Shown here one piece after another: positions 21,887 to 31,603 of a stretch of DNA of 64,000 nucleotides. The notes beneath the pieces are model-generated. The model had not been told where the DNA came from. It worked only from the letters and a program-made list of their open reading frames with translations, and ran no database searches. Origin of the DNA: Campanula takesimana (Eukaryota > Streptophyta > Magnoliopsida > Asterales > Campanulaceae); assembly GCA_026119855.1 (NCBI GenBank), contig JAOWBW010000006.1, positions 2,914,001-2,978,000 on the forward strand. The letters are read 5' to 3'. Positions within the stretch are counted from its first letter, which is position 1. Every line of letters starts with the position of its first letter. A program made the translations under genes and the position numbers.

Positions 21887-24000
21887 TTCTTGAGCTTGTC
21901 CCCCATGGGTACCACCAATGTCCTTGGGTCCACCTTATCCTCAGAATCATCTCCAATGACGGCAACCATGTCTTCGTGCAGCCCCAGATTACCCAGATGT
22001 TGAAGAAGATATTGGCCGTCCCACGTCTCAGTCGAACTCGGAGTTTCTGCGGCTTCTATTGCTGGCTTGTCAAGGGTTGCGGCTTCAAATTGATCTGCCA
22101 AGTCATATGCGACCTTGGTGGAGTACTCATGCCTGATGGTTCTAACTCTGCCCATGGCTTTGTCATATTCCATGTAAGTCAGCTTCATGTCGGACCGATC
22201 GAATTCCACATCTCTGAAAATCTCGAACCCTTGCTGCAATTTCCCGGTGTGGTCAATCCATGGCTCGGCGAACTCAAAACACGAAAACTCCTCGCCTTCC
22301 CTGACAAAGTAGCTATTCAGTGACAGGCGATATGGCCGCATTTCAGGCTTTTTGTAGGGAAGCTTAATCTTTTTAAGCAATTCTATCCTTTGTTGCTCCA
22401 TCTTGTCTTCAAGAGTAAGGGTGTACCCTAGACCGAACAACCCTCGATGATCAACCTCTTCAACCAATTCTGTGGGGCCTTGCAAGTTCTTACCTAGCCC
22501 CAGCCCCGGTATAAAACCCATGTTACGCAGTATCTTGACAACAGGTGCCACTTTGTCCGTTGTTTTGGTGAGGTCGATGGTACAGATCTGTGCTTGAGCG
22601 ACTATTTCGAAGCCATTGAAGAGTCGTCTCTCTTCCCCATGCTGAACCTGTAAGACAGGAACGCCCTTGGTGTCTGTCCCTTGGGCAGTTACGAGATCAC
22701 TGTAGATGATGGTCACTTCATTACCAGATTGAAACTTCACACACTGGTGTAGGGAAGATGGGATAGCGCCCGACTGGTGTAACCATGGCCGGCCGAGGAG
22801 GAGTGAGAAGGTTGCGGGGATGTCGATGACGTGGAAATCGGTTGGCAGGATCTTTGTTCCGATTGTAATGGGCAAGGTGACTTCTCCTATCACGGTGCGG
22901 CATGTAGAGTCATAAGCTTTGATGGTTTGCTTGGATGGGCGTAAATCAACACCATGAATGCCAACCACATCCATCATCCTTGAAGGCAGGATATTAATTG
23001 CAGAACCATTATCAATGAATACACGGGGGATTCTCTTGCCATTTACCTCGACAGTGATGTATAAAGGCTCATTATGATCAACTCCGAACGCTGGCTTGTC
23101 TAGCTCCGAGAAAGTGATGATGTTTCCGTAGTGGATATTACCAATCATGTGGGTAACGTCTTCCGGGGTAATAGTGGATGGTACCATGGTGGCGGCGAGG
23201 TTTTGCTCGAGCATGAGGCGATGGGCTAGGGAGGAGGTGAGTAGGGACCATAGTGAAATATGGGCTTGGGTTTGTTTGAGTTGAGTGAGGATAGGGTCTT
23301 CTTTGTCTAGGTCGGCTTGCTCGGGTTCCTTCCCAAAGACTTTCTTTGCACCCTTCGGGTCGGATTGGTACACTTGACCGGATCTTGTAAGGAGACAAAC
23401 TTCTGCACGTAGCTCCTCCAAAGACAATGGCGAGTCATGACAAGGGGGCGAAACTTCGGTCTTTTCGGCCTCCTCGAAGATTTCGGCCCAAGAAAGAGGT
23501 TGAGAGGGCTTGGGACTCTCTTCCTCTAGAGATTCGACTTCACTCACTAGTTCTTCTAAAGACAACAAGTAGCAAGAAGATTCTTTATTATTAGTCATTG
23601 AAATACAACCCATTTCATCACAGTCCGCCACAACAGGCTCGGCCGGATCAGTGATCTCACTAAGTTCTACCATGAGTACATTGCTAGCTACATAATCTCT
23701 AGGGTCTTCGACAACTCCCTTGTGGATGAGCTCTTGCACGGCCTTCTTGAGTTCAAAGCATTCTTCGGTAGTATGACCGGTGCACTTGTGGTAGTGGCAA
23801 AACTTCGACAAATCGCAACCAAGGCGGGGAAGGTGTCCTTCTAATGGTTCGAGCATTTCTAACGTCACCAATGCCATGAAGATATCCACCATCGTGAGCC
23901 CTATCTTTTCAAAGGCATCCATGAGCTCTAGGATACTAATCTCGCATGTTTGCACCATATTCACCCCACCCCCATTGTTAGGAAGAGGGTTATTCACCAC
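21658..24000 (-). pseudogene. second gag zinc-finger module and protease of element 2
   Basis: Begins just after an in-frame TAG at 24019-24021, so it continues the gag frame. It has a finger CHYHKCTGHTTEEC (CX2HX4HX4C), LLTRSGQV, a protease with active site FIDNGSAINILPS and flap-like downstream words, and a G-patch-like stretch (NMGFIPGLGLGK). The last about 35 residues are read out of frame beyond the expected shift into pol. The module before the finger (DAFEKIGL ... LEPLEGHLPRLGCDLSKF) repeats the layout of the one at the end of the upstream gag ORF. Confidence 0.82.
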
Positions 24001-24018
24001 ATTAGGACCCTTCGGCTT

Positions 24019-25689
24019 CTAAATCTTCTTGTCATTGATCAACCCTTGTACTACGCGCTTCAATTGAATACAACCATCCGTTGTGTGACCGATGTGCTTG
24101 TGATACTTGCAGAACTTGGAGGCGTCCAAATCGGTTCTTGGGTAGGCGGGTTGGTAATTCTCTAAAGGCTTGATAAGACCTCTCTTGACTAACACGTCAA
24201 AGACTTTCCCCATAGGCATTCCAAAATCGTCAAAGTGTTCCCTCTCTCTTTGCGGCAGAGCCCCATTACTTGTTACGGCTTGGACATCTAGCGGGACCTC
24301 TTTCTGGACCATATTTACTTGGCCGACGGACTCCTTTCCACCCCTAGGAGGCGCAGGCGCAGTAGGAGCCTTGTAGCGGAAGGAGTTGTTGTTGTTGGTC
24401 TTTGGACTTTCTTTTGGCGGCACAATCCCAGTGAACCCTGCTTCGTACCTTACTCCGGCGTCAACCATTTCCCGCAAATCAGGGAAGTAACCATTACCTA
24501 TAGCTGCTTTCATCTCCGGTAGCAAGCATTTGTAGAAAATCTGTTTCTGTTCCTTCGCCTTTGGTGGGTATTGGACCTCGCACAACCGATGATTCCACCT
24601 CTTGTAAAAATCATAAATAGCCTCGCCGGGCTTTTTCATAGTGTTCTCAAGGTCGGTTCGATTCACATGCCAATCCAAGTTAGCTTGATATTTCTCACAG
24701 AAAATGGCACTGATTTGATCCCACGTTTTCCTCTCGCTTGGTTCTAGCCCCAAGAACCAACGCAGAGCTATACCATCCAAAGTGCTATGAAATACGCGAG
24801 CCATTTGTTCGTTGGTGCAGTCACGAGCCCTCATGGCCAACACATAACTATCCAAATGAGTCTTAGGACACGAGTCACCATGAAACATTGCCCCCTTAGG
24901 CATCTTGAAATCCTTGGGGAGAGCCCCTACTTGGCTAGGGTTGATTGTCTTGGTAGTCGGTGCACTTTGCTTATCCACGGTCTCGATCAACTTTCGCATT
25001 TGCTCTTGCATGGCCATAACCACAGGGTGATTGGAGATGTCGGGGATAGTTTCTGACAGAATGATGAGAGGAGTAGTGGAAGCAGTAGCAGCGGCCATCC
25101 CAATACTCAGAGGCAACGAGGGTGCGGGTAGTTTGCTAGGGGAGAGGTAGCCACCAAGCAGTTCAGGGGAAGGTTCATAGACAGCCTTGTTCTTGCTCAT
25201 GGTAGTGAAACCTTGTTGGGTGTAGAAGGAAGGAGGTGGAATATTGCGGTAGCTTGGGAAGGCAGTAGCATTGGTGTTGGGGGGACAGTTGGTATTGACC
25301 TCTTCATCCTCGACATAAATGAAATTCTCCCCATCGGGCACCAGTTTAGTCCCCTTTTGTTGAATGTGACCCTTCAACTGTTGGTTCTGGTCTTCCAACA
25401 TCTTGTTGCTTTCCTCGAGATTCCTGATCTTGGCTTCGAGACCGGCAAGGAAGTTCTGGAGGCTTGGGGGAATACTATTGAGAGTAGCCTCAGTGTTGAG
25501 CTCGGCGGCACTGGCAGGAGGAGCAGAGGCTGAAGCTGAAGCGGGAGTTGACATTGCTGATGACGAGACTGAGAACGTGGACGGAGTAGAAGCTTCACGT
25601 TGTAGTCGACCACCCGAACGGATCCAAACTTGCTTTGCTGAAAGGTTGAAGGGCAATGAAGCTTTAGGAGAGGGGGAAGGCTCATGCAA
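24019..25689 (-). CDS. gag of element 2
   Basis: 556 residues. The N-terminal third is alanine/serine/proline rich with a coiled-coil (LEAKIRNLEESNKMLEDQNQQLKG). The gag core follows (AMFHGDSCPKTHLDSYV, WFLGLEPSERKTWDQI, DFYKRWNHRL). It ends with a finger CKYHKHIGHTTDGC and stops at a TAG after INDKKI. The frame continues into 24000-21658, so the stop may be a nonsense mutation in a longer gag-pro. The start lies 36 bases from a solo LTR insertion at 25725, which may have separated it from its original leader. Confidence 0.85.
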   Translation of the reverse strand: MHEPSPSPKASLPFNLSAKQVWIRSGGRLQREASTPSTFSVSSSAMSTPASASASAPPASAAELNTEATLNSIPPSLQNFLAGLEAKIRNLEESNKMLEDQNQQLKGHIQQKGTKLVPDGENFIYVEDEEVNTNCPPNTNATAFPSYRNIPPPSFYTQQGFTTMSKNKAVYEPSPELLGGYLSPSKLPAPSLPLSIGMAAATASTTPLIILSETIPDISNHPVVMAMQEQMRKLIETVDKQSAPTTKTINPSQVGALPKDFKMPKGAMFHGDSCPKTHLDSYVLAMRARDCTNEQMARVFHSTLDGIALRWFLGLEPSERKTWDQISAIFCEKYQANLDWHVNRTDLENTMKKPGEAIYDFYKRWNHRLCEVQYPPKAKEQKQIFYKCLLPEMKAAIGNGYFPDLREMVDAGVRYEAGFTGIVPPKESPKTNNNNSFRYKAPTAPAPPRGGKESVGQVNMVQKEVPLDVQAVTSNGALPQREREHFDDFGMPMGKVFDVLVKRGLIKPLENYQPAYPRTDLDASKFCKYHKHIGHTTDGCIQLKRVVQGLINDKKI

Positions 25690-25724
25690 AGTATATTTTA
25701 ATTTACAAAAACATACATTATTTA

Positions 25725-28223
25725 TGTAACACCCATCGAATTTCTTGTTAAATATTTGACATACTTGTTAAATTCTTGAACTTGCATATTATGTGCTAGT
25801 TTTATTTGGGTTAAATCTTTAACTGCTTTAAATAGTTAAGGTGGTTAAATGTCTAGTTTTGACTTTTGGGTCATTTGTGAAAATTTGACTTTAGGGGTCT
25901 TTTTGTTAAAAGTGAAACTTGAGGGGCCTAAGTGTTATTTTTGAAACTTCCAAGTATAAACTTGTTTGGTTTCCTTCTCTGGGTATTTCTTCCCCAAATT
26001 GCTTTACGTACTCTCCCTCTGTTCTAAAACCTAGGGTTAAAAGTTTTCCCTATTCTCGACTCCTCGAGTTTAATTATCCCTCCGTTCTTGATTCTGATCC
26101 CGGATTAATATTCGTGGCGTTGAATAGAGCGTTCCAGGCCGAACAGAAATAAGTTTGGGTCAACTTGAATTTTGACTAGGTAAGTTATTAGCTCCCCCTT
26201 GCTTGTAATAACATGCATAAATGTTATTCTCGATACTTGTGAATGTTAATTTTGTGTTTGGGGCAAATTTTGTGGTACTTGTAATTGTGGGACAAAGGGA
26301 GTATACCCTACTGTATAAAGTAAGGAAATTGAAATGAAAATATTAGTTTTGAGTTGTTGGTATCCCTGGGAATGTGTAAAATGTTAGTGAAAAGTTACTC
26401 CTACGCTTGGGATGGAGAATTGTTAAGTTTGAACTCAGGGGAAAACTACCAATTTGTACTGAGCACGGTCGTGCGCCTTTATGTGGCACGGTCGTGCCAA
26501 ATATCGCCTTTAGGCAAAAATCTCTCGGCAGAGTTAGCACGGTCGTGCGCCTTTTATGGGCACGGTCGTGCCGAAAATGAATTTTGTATGAAAATCCCTC
26601 GGCAGTGGTAGCACGGTCGTGCCAATTTCTAGAGCACGGTCGTGCCAAGTGAAAATTCTGATTTGTTTCTTGAATTGTTTCCTCCATAACTTTCTATAGG
26701 AAAGTCGGAATCAAGATCCGAAAGAAGCTGAATAACCTAGACTCAGAGGGCTATTCAAAGACTAAATTAATGAGGTTTTAAGGTGATTGTCTAGAGCACC
26801 TAGATAGGTGTTTTAGGACATTGAACATAAGTATAAGAGTAGTATCTCTTCTTTATGTCTTGAAAGTGCTATGAACAAGCACTAATGTGTTATACTTGTT
26901 GTGAATCCAAAGATTGGAAGTTATAACTTGAAGTATAAGACATTAAAAGCTTGTACGTGATTTGAACATCCAAAGAATTGGATTAAGACTTGAATATAAG
27001 ATAATAAAATCTTGTACTTGACTTGACACCAATACATATGTATGGTAGTGAACTAGAAAGTGCTATGAACAAGCACTAACGTGTATGAGACATGTTCTTG
27101 TTGTGTATGTGCAAACATTGCATATCGTTGCTTGATAACAAGGTGACTTCTTGAGTACTTGAAGCATGTTCCTTGTTGAGCTAGTCCACTACATTTGGAT
27201 TAGTTCTTCTCCCGTTGTTCAAGTAAATATCTACTTGTACTTTCTTGTATGAGTCCAGCTGGTTCTCCTTGCTTGTTCGAAAATGTATAGGTTCACGCTT
27301 GTCGCGAGAGCTGGGGTTTAAGTGACAATCGGGTCCCTATGTATTTCCGCCCGACCCCTTACTACCGGCCATAGTAAGGGCATAGCTTCCTTAGTTGGAG
27401 CAATAAGCCTGACTTAAGTGAATGCTAAACTCCCGTCCCGAACACCTCGTGAATAATCATGAGTACTGATATTGAGAATGACACTGGTTACCGGGTCTTC
27501 TGATATATACTGAATAATCAGTTCCTGTTATTGATCGTGATGTCAAAGTAATACAAGCTTCGACAACAATGGTATTCTTGGGAGGAATAAGGAAGGAAGC
27601 AATATCCTTATAACTTGCTTGTTTAGCTTATGTGCTAATTGATGAGTGGATTATCCTCTCATATACTTGTTACTTGATGATACTTGATATATGATTACTT
27701 GAGTATATACTTGAATTGCATGATAACATGTCATGTAGTTGCATCTAATAGCTTACTGAGATTTATCTCACCCTTTATTTGTTCCCCCCCCCCCAGGAAA
27801 GGAAGGATAGTGCGCAGTGAGGCTCGACATAGTTGGGAGCTTGCTTCGCAGGTCGTGATTATTTTGGGGCTTGTGTCCTTTTTCACTTGGTGAGGACGAT
27901 GTATTATGGGTTTTGTAACTCCTTATTTTGGGGTAGACAGTCTTGTTCAGTTCTTGTTGTCACTAGACATCTTGTATAGTACTCTTAATGCCAGCTTATG
28001 TGCTAGGCATGTTTCCGCTGTGTATGTATTAAGTTTGGTTTTAAATTTTCTTGTCTAGAACTCGTGTTGTGAGCTAGTATAGCTCCTTACTCTAGAGTAT
28101 ATATATCATGTCAGTTTGTTAAACAAATGTCATTAAGTTCTTGTTAAGTTTCTTGTTCCTCGTTAGGCACTCCATCCAGGTTCGAGGTTCTATTAGGGGA
28201 TCCCGGGACCTGGGGGCGTGTCA
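25725..28223 (+). mobile_element. solo LTR of a chromovirus-like element (2499 bp)
   Basis: Starts TGTAACACCC and ends GGGGGCGTGTCA, flanked on both sides by ATTTA (25720-25724 and 28224-28228), a perfect 5-bp target duplication. There is no internal coding sequence. TGTAACACCC and the C-run before AGG (27785-27797) resemble Tekay-type LTRs. Six copies of GCACGGTCGTGC lie at 26463-26645. It is inserted in the leader of element 2 and forms the deepest nesting level here. Confidence 0.88.
26463..26645. repeat. six GCACGGTCGTGC near-palindromes in solo LTR
   Basis: Copies start at 26463, 26486, 26537, 26560, 26611 and 26634. They fall in three pairs with 23-bp spacing inside each pair and 74 bp from pair to pair, so the unit is a 74-bp repeat carrying two palindromes. 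Arms are GCACG/CGTGC. Confidence 0.85.
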
Positions 28224-28228
28224 ATTTA

Positions 28229-29553
28229 CATCCTAATTGGTTGGAAGGGGTACCCCTTTTTCGCAACTAGTTACAAGACTACAGTCAGTGGAGGCCATCA
28301 TTACGTCTATAGACCCCTCGTTTTTCACCTGCATTGCACACCCCCAAACGGACAATTTGGGCGATGGTCCTATAGGGCAAGAGGCTTCCACCAACCATCG
28401 GATCCTACGACTAACCCTTCCTTAAAGGCATTTAACGTGACGTCTATGTTACATCCTACGCAAGTTAATGATGAGCGGAGATCTTGACAATAAACACTCA
28501 TCTCACCATGGCACGTCCCTTGTAGGGAAATCACTTTTTTGTGCACTTTCTCTCAAAGATCTCGATTCATCATTGACTTGGGGATGACTCGACATAGACA
28601 GCACGTTAATTGACTATTAAGAAAAAGCTAGCCAAACCAACCGGTCAAAACCTAGGTGTGACACCTATACTAGTGTGGGTTGACACGGGTTAGGTAAAAG
28701 GTTCCCACCGTATACGGTGAGTGGAATAGGCGAGTGACTCGAAAAGAGTGCGACAGTAGCGCACAAATTCCTGCACATCGAATACTCCGGGTAATGGGGA
28801 CCTGTGCAGTGCTGACACGGACTAGTGGTAGTGTGAGGCAAGAAACTAATTCTTTTTAGGGAGAAAAGATAGAAGTTTTTAATGTTAGGATGATGCGATG
28901 CAATGCATGAGAGAGAGAGAGAGAATAATGTACAAGGGAGCATAGCAGAGTTTTGTTTAACCCTAATACTAAAGAGAAGATAACAAGGGTACACGGTACA
29001 AGGTACAAGTATTAACATGGCAGAGTGCGCGGGCGCATGTGTGAACATGGCAAGTGTGCATGTGCAAACATGGCAGGTGTGTGCATGTGTAAACATGGCA
29101 AGTGTGTGTAGGGTGCATGTGTAAACATGGCGAGTGTGTGAGGTGCATGTGTAAACATGGCAAGTGTGTGTAGGGTGCATGTGTAAACATGGAAAGTGTG
29201 TGAGGTGCATGTGTAAACATGGCAAGTGCGTGTAGGGTGCATGTGTAAACATGGCAAGTGTGTGAGGTGCATGTGTAAACATGGCAAGTGTGTGTAGGGA
29301 GCATGTGTAAACATGGCAAGTGTGTGAGGTGCATGTGTAAACATGGCAAGTGTGTGTAGGGTGCATGTGTAAACATGGCAAGTGTGTGAGGTACATGTGT
29401 AAACATGGCAAGTGTGTGTAGGGTGCATGTGTAAACATGGCAAGTGTGTGAGGTACATGTGTAAACATGGCAAGTGTGTGTATGTGTAAACATGGCAAGC
29501 ATCATGATGTGACGAAAGTTAGACCCACTAAGTTTGAAAAAGTTTCAAAGCAG
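28229..29553 (-). other. leader of element 2 with minisatellite
   Basis: Untranslated region between the primer site and gag. No convincing gene; the long ORFs at its distal end are products of the minisatellite at 29013-29500. A GA-repeat lies near 28911-28924. Confidence 0.6.
29013..29500. repeat. minisatellite, about 17 units of 30-32 bp
   Basis: Units built on AAACATGGCAAGTGTGTG alternate between about 32 bp (with TAGGGTGCATGTGT) and 30 bp (with AGGTGCATGTGT), giving a 62-bp higher-order dimer. On the minus strand all three frames stay open because the dimer length is not a multiple of three and the unit has no stop in any frame. Tandem repeats in the untranslated parts of Tat elements are known and can seed satellites. 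Confidence 0.9.
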
Positions 29554-29571
29554 TCCCCAGCAGAGTCGCCA
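29554..29571 (-). other. primer binding site of element 2
   Basis: The minus strand reads TGGCGACTCTGCTGGGGA, one base inside the LTR end. It differs by one base from the site of element 1. Confidence 0.8.
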
Positions 29572-29833
29572 CTGTGAATACCCCTTTCCGATGAAGCGAC
29601 GCATGGGAAGTATCTTGTGATTATTTTTATTTACAAAGGGAATATTCTTAACGACATTAAAATTATGAGAGTCGCCACGCCGTTTTAATTAAAGCCAAAA
29701 CATTGAAAAAAGCATATTTAATGGGTTTGGGGGTCAAATTACAACAAGAGAAGAATATTGGACGTTATCACTCCTATTGCCCGAATTGATCGGTCTTTCT
29801 ATCATGATGAATGTGTTAGTAGTGTGTTAGTGA

Positions 29834-29899
29834 TTTAGACCGGATCCGAAGATTGCCTACGTTCCTCTCAATGTGAGAAGCTCAGGTCAGCGTAGTTCG
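29834..29899 (-). other. conserved pseudoknot-like RNA motif, copy C, inside LTR
   Basis: Minus strand: CTACG, GACCTGAGC, apical hairpin TCTCA/TGAGA, AACGTAGGC, hairpin ATC-TTCG-GAT, GGTCTAAA. The helices differ in sequence from copies A and B but keep pairing. It lies in the transcribed part of the LTR, so it would be in the RNA at both ends if both LTRs were intact. Confidence 0.6.
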
Positions 29900-30380
29900 C
29901 AGAGAATTAGAATAGGCAGAAGAATCGGGATCATGCATAATGAAGGGGGAATTACGTAAAGATTAGGGTTTAGAAGTAGTTCCTAGATCATCCTCGGGTT
30001 GATGAACCCTCGATCATCATCGGCTATGAAATAACATGTAATTATGAAGATCACAACCCTAAATATAGCATAAATAAGGTTTTAATCTATGAACACGAAG
30101 AACATGCGAAGAACATATATGAACATATGAATAAAAATACAAAGCATACGAAGAAACTATGAATAAACATGTACGAACATGAATATAAAAGATCTACATT
30201 AAGAATAATGCAAGAACACGAAGAAAAAGTTAGAAAACTTACCTATGTTGGCAAGAAATAAACCTTGGATCTTCTTGAGTGTTTGAATGTTAATTAGAGA
30301 GCAAAATAGTGTTTAAGAACTCCAAAATTCGTACTTAGAGCTCTCAAAATCGGACCTCTAAACAAATAGCATGGGATTGG

Positions 30381-30520
30381 TTTATATAGTAAACTGAGGG
30401 GAAGATCTGATGGTCAGGATCATCCAGCGCAAGGTTGGCCGCCTGGCCATGGTTGAAGCCGGTGACAAGAGTGGCCGCGTGGCCAAGATCAACGCGGAGC
30501 AAAGTTGGCCGCGTGGCCAA
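30381..30520 (-). promoter_or_regulatory. LTR promoter of element 2: TATA box with three upstream palindromes
   Basis: TATATAA on the minus strand at 30388-30382; near-palindromes at 30435-30450, 30471-30486 and 30505-30520 lie 47 to 132 bases upstream in the direction of transcription. The layout matches that before the DUF7745-like gene. Confidence 0.6.
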
Positions 30521-30721
30521 GGATGCCGGCTGACTTGATTCTTAAGCTAGGGTTTCTGCATGGTTTTAAGGAAACCATTTACTACCTAATTTGATAGATT
30601 TTGTCATAAATGAGATATTTTGGGAATCCGGGACAAGTCTTTACAAGGTTTCTAATTCCTATAAAGTCCTTGTATTTTTGGGAAAGTCCTAATAAACTCA
30701 TTTTTAGGTCGGGTACTAACA

Positions 30722-30870
30722 GGTACCCACTCCTCAAATCAAGTTTAGAAAATACTACCGACCCTTGAAGTTGATCGAATAAATCATCAATATGCGGTAG
30801 AGGATATTTGTTTTTCACCGTTACCTGATTCAACTTTCGGTAATCCATACCGACACTCGCCTTGAAGCTA
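30722..30870 (-). pseudogene. RT N-terminal fragment of chromovirus element 3
   Basis: Encodes MDYRKLNQVTVKNKYPLPH to KLDLRSGY, which continues at 14785 with HQLKIR. Upstream the match becomes ragged (small indels) and ends near 30870, where copia sequence begins. Gag, protease and the 5' LTR of element 3 are deleted. Confidence 0.85.
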
Positions 30871-30874
30871 CGCA

Positions 30875-31134
30875 GGCCACCATTATCGACTCTATCACAG
30901 CTGCAGAACAGTCATTCTTTAACCAGATGATTGGGCATCAGATGGCCTATGCTGCGAACTTTCGAGAGCTGCAAGATGATAACAGGAATGTGCGCAGAGG
31001 GATAACCACTTATGTTTGAAGAAGCTGTTGCGTTCAAAGAAAAATTTCAAGTACTGAAGGTTGAGCTTATGAACAAGTTCAACAGTCTGCAGAATGAACT
31101 GTGCGAAGCCCTGCATCGTATTCACATCAACTAG
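30875..31134 (+). pseudogene. coiled-coil ORF end of copia element 4 (env-like position)
   Basis: One frame (30875-31016) encodes AEQSFFNQMIGHQMAYAANF and stops; a second frame (31012-31134) continues with FEEAVAFKEKFQVLKVELM and ends in TAG. Both are helical and charged. A coiled-coil ORF between pol and the 3' LTR is known in Sireviruses. Start missing; one frameshift. Confidence 0.5.
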
Positions 31135-31603
31135 TCTCTTTCCTTTTTTGTCTTTTGTTGCGCAAAGTATTCGTTTTTGTGCGCAATTTGTTTTTCTTTT
31201 TCAAACTTGTAATCTGCAACTATTATCATTCCAAGTTTTAATGAGAAAAATTGCATCATTAGTTTCAAAACCTTGTTCAATTCAAACTTTTTGTTTGTGG
31301 AACAATGAATGCTTTATTCCACCTCATGCGCATATTATTAACTGCTCATATTTTCTACGCATGATGTTTAAACATTCAGTTTAAACGCATAACTAAACTA
31401 AAATTCATATCATTTGTTTGCACTGCATGTTATTTCTGTCTTTCCCATATTGTAAGTCAATCTTTGGATAGACTAGAAATCTATAGCATTGGCTAGTGTG
31501 TGCATTGACTTGAGGCATGATTTACCATTTTTATTTTTATGGACATGTTATTATCAAGTACAATGAATTGCCTTTGTTATAGTAGGTAATGGCATCAATC
31601 ATT

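Larger units (their letters stand above)
14796..30721 (-). mobile_element. Tat-type non-autonomous retrotransposon (element 2)
   Basis: Minus-strand order: 5' LTR (30721-29573), primer binding site (29571-29554), leader with minisatellite, gag, protease, RT start, an unusual gag-like module in place of the polymerase core, the integrase tail, structured motifs, two antisense ORFs, and a rearranged left end. It sits exactly between RT residues SGY and HQ of element 3. It cannot make its own RT or integrase. The left LTR is reduced to 12-13 terminal bases followed by an inverted LTR piece, and no clean target duplication is visible (left flank TTTATAATCT is extra sequence). Confidence 0.82.
29573..30721 (-). 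repeat. 5' LTR of element 2 (1149 bp)
   Basis: On the minus strand it starts TGTTAGTACCC and ends GGGGTATTCACA. Outward, chromovirus RT resumes at 30722. It contains three near-palindromes (30435, 30471, 30505), a TATATAA box on the minus strand (30388-30382), and pseudoknot motif copy C (29834-29899) downstream of the inferred start of transcription. Confidence 0.85.

Noticed and set aside
29013..29500. CRISPR-like array
   Set aside because: No unique spacers: the whole unit repeats, and the genome is a plant.
28665..29505. Real Cys/His-rich protein genes on the minus strand
   Set aside because: All three overlapping frames are open only because of the minisatellite; there is no codon bias, and the repeat unit, not the protein, is conserved.
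14796..30721. A giant Mutator-like transposon with 164-bp TIRs carrying the PMD-like gene
   Set aside because: The right end is an LTR with TG...CA limits, a TATA box and an adjacent primer binding site, and the inside is gag-protease-RT in order. The inverted repeat starts inside the LTR, and no 9-bp duplication is present.
30582..30848. Single RT protein of 88 residues
   Set aside because: Only the first 42 residues are RT; the remainder translates the LTR of element 2.
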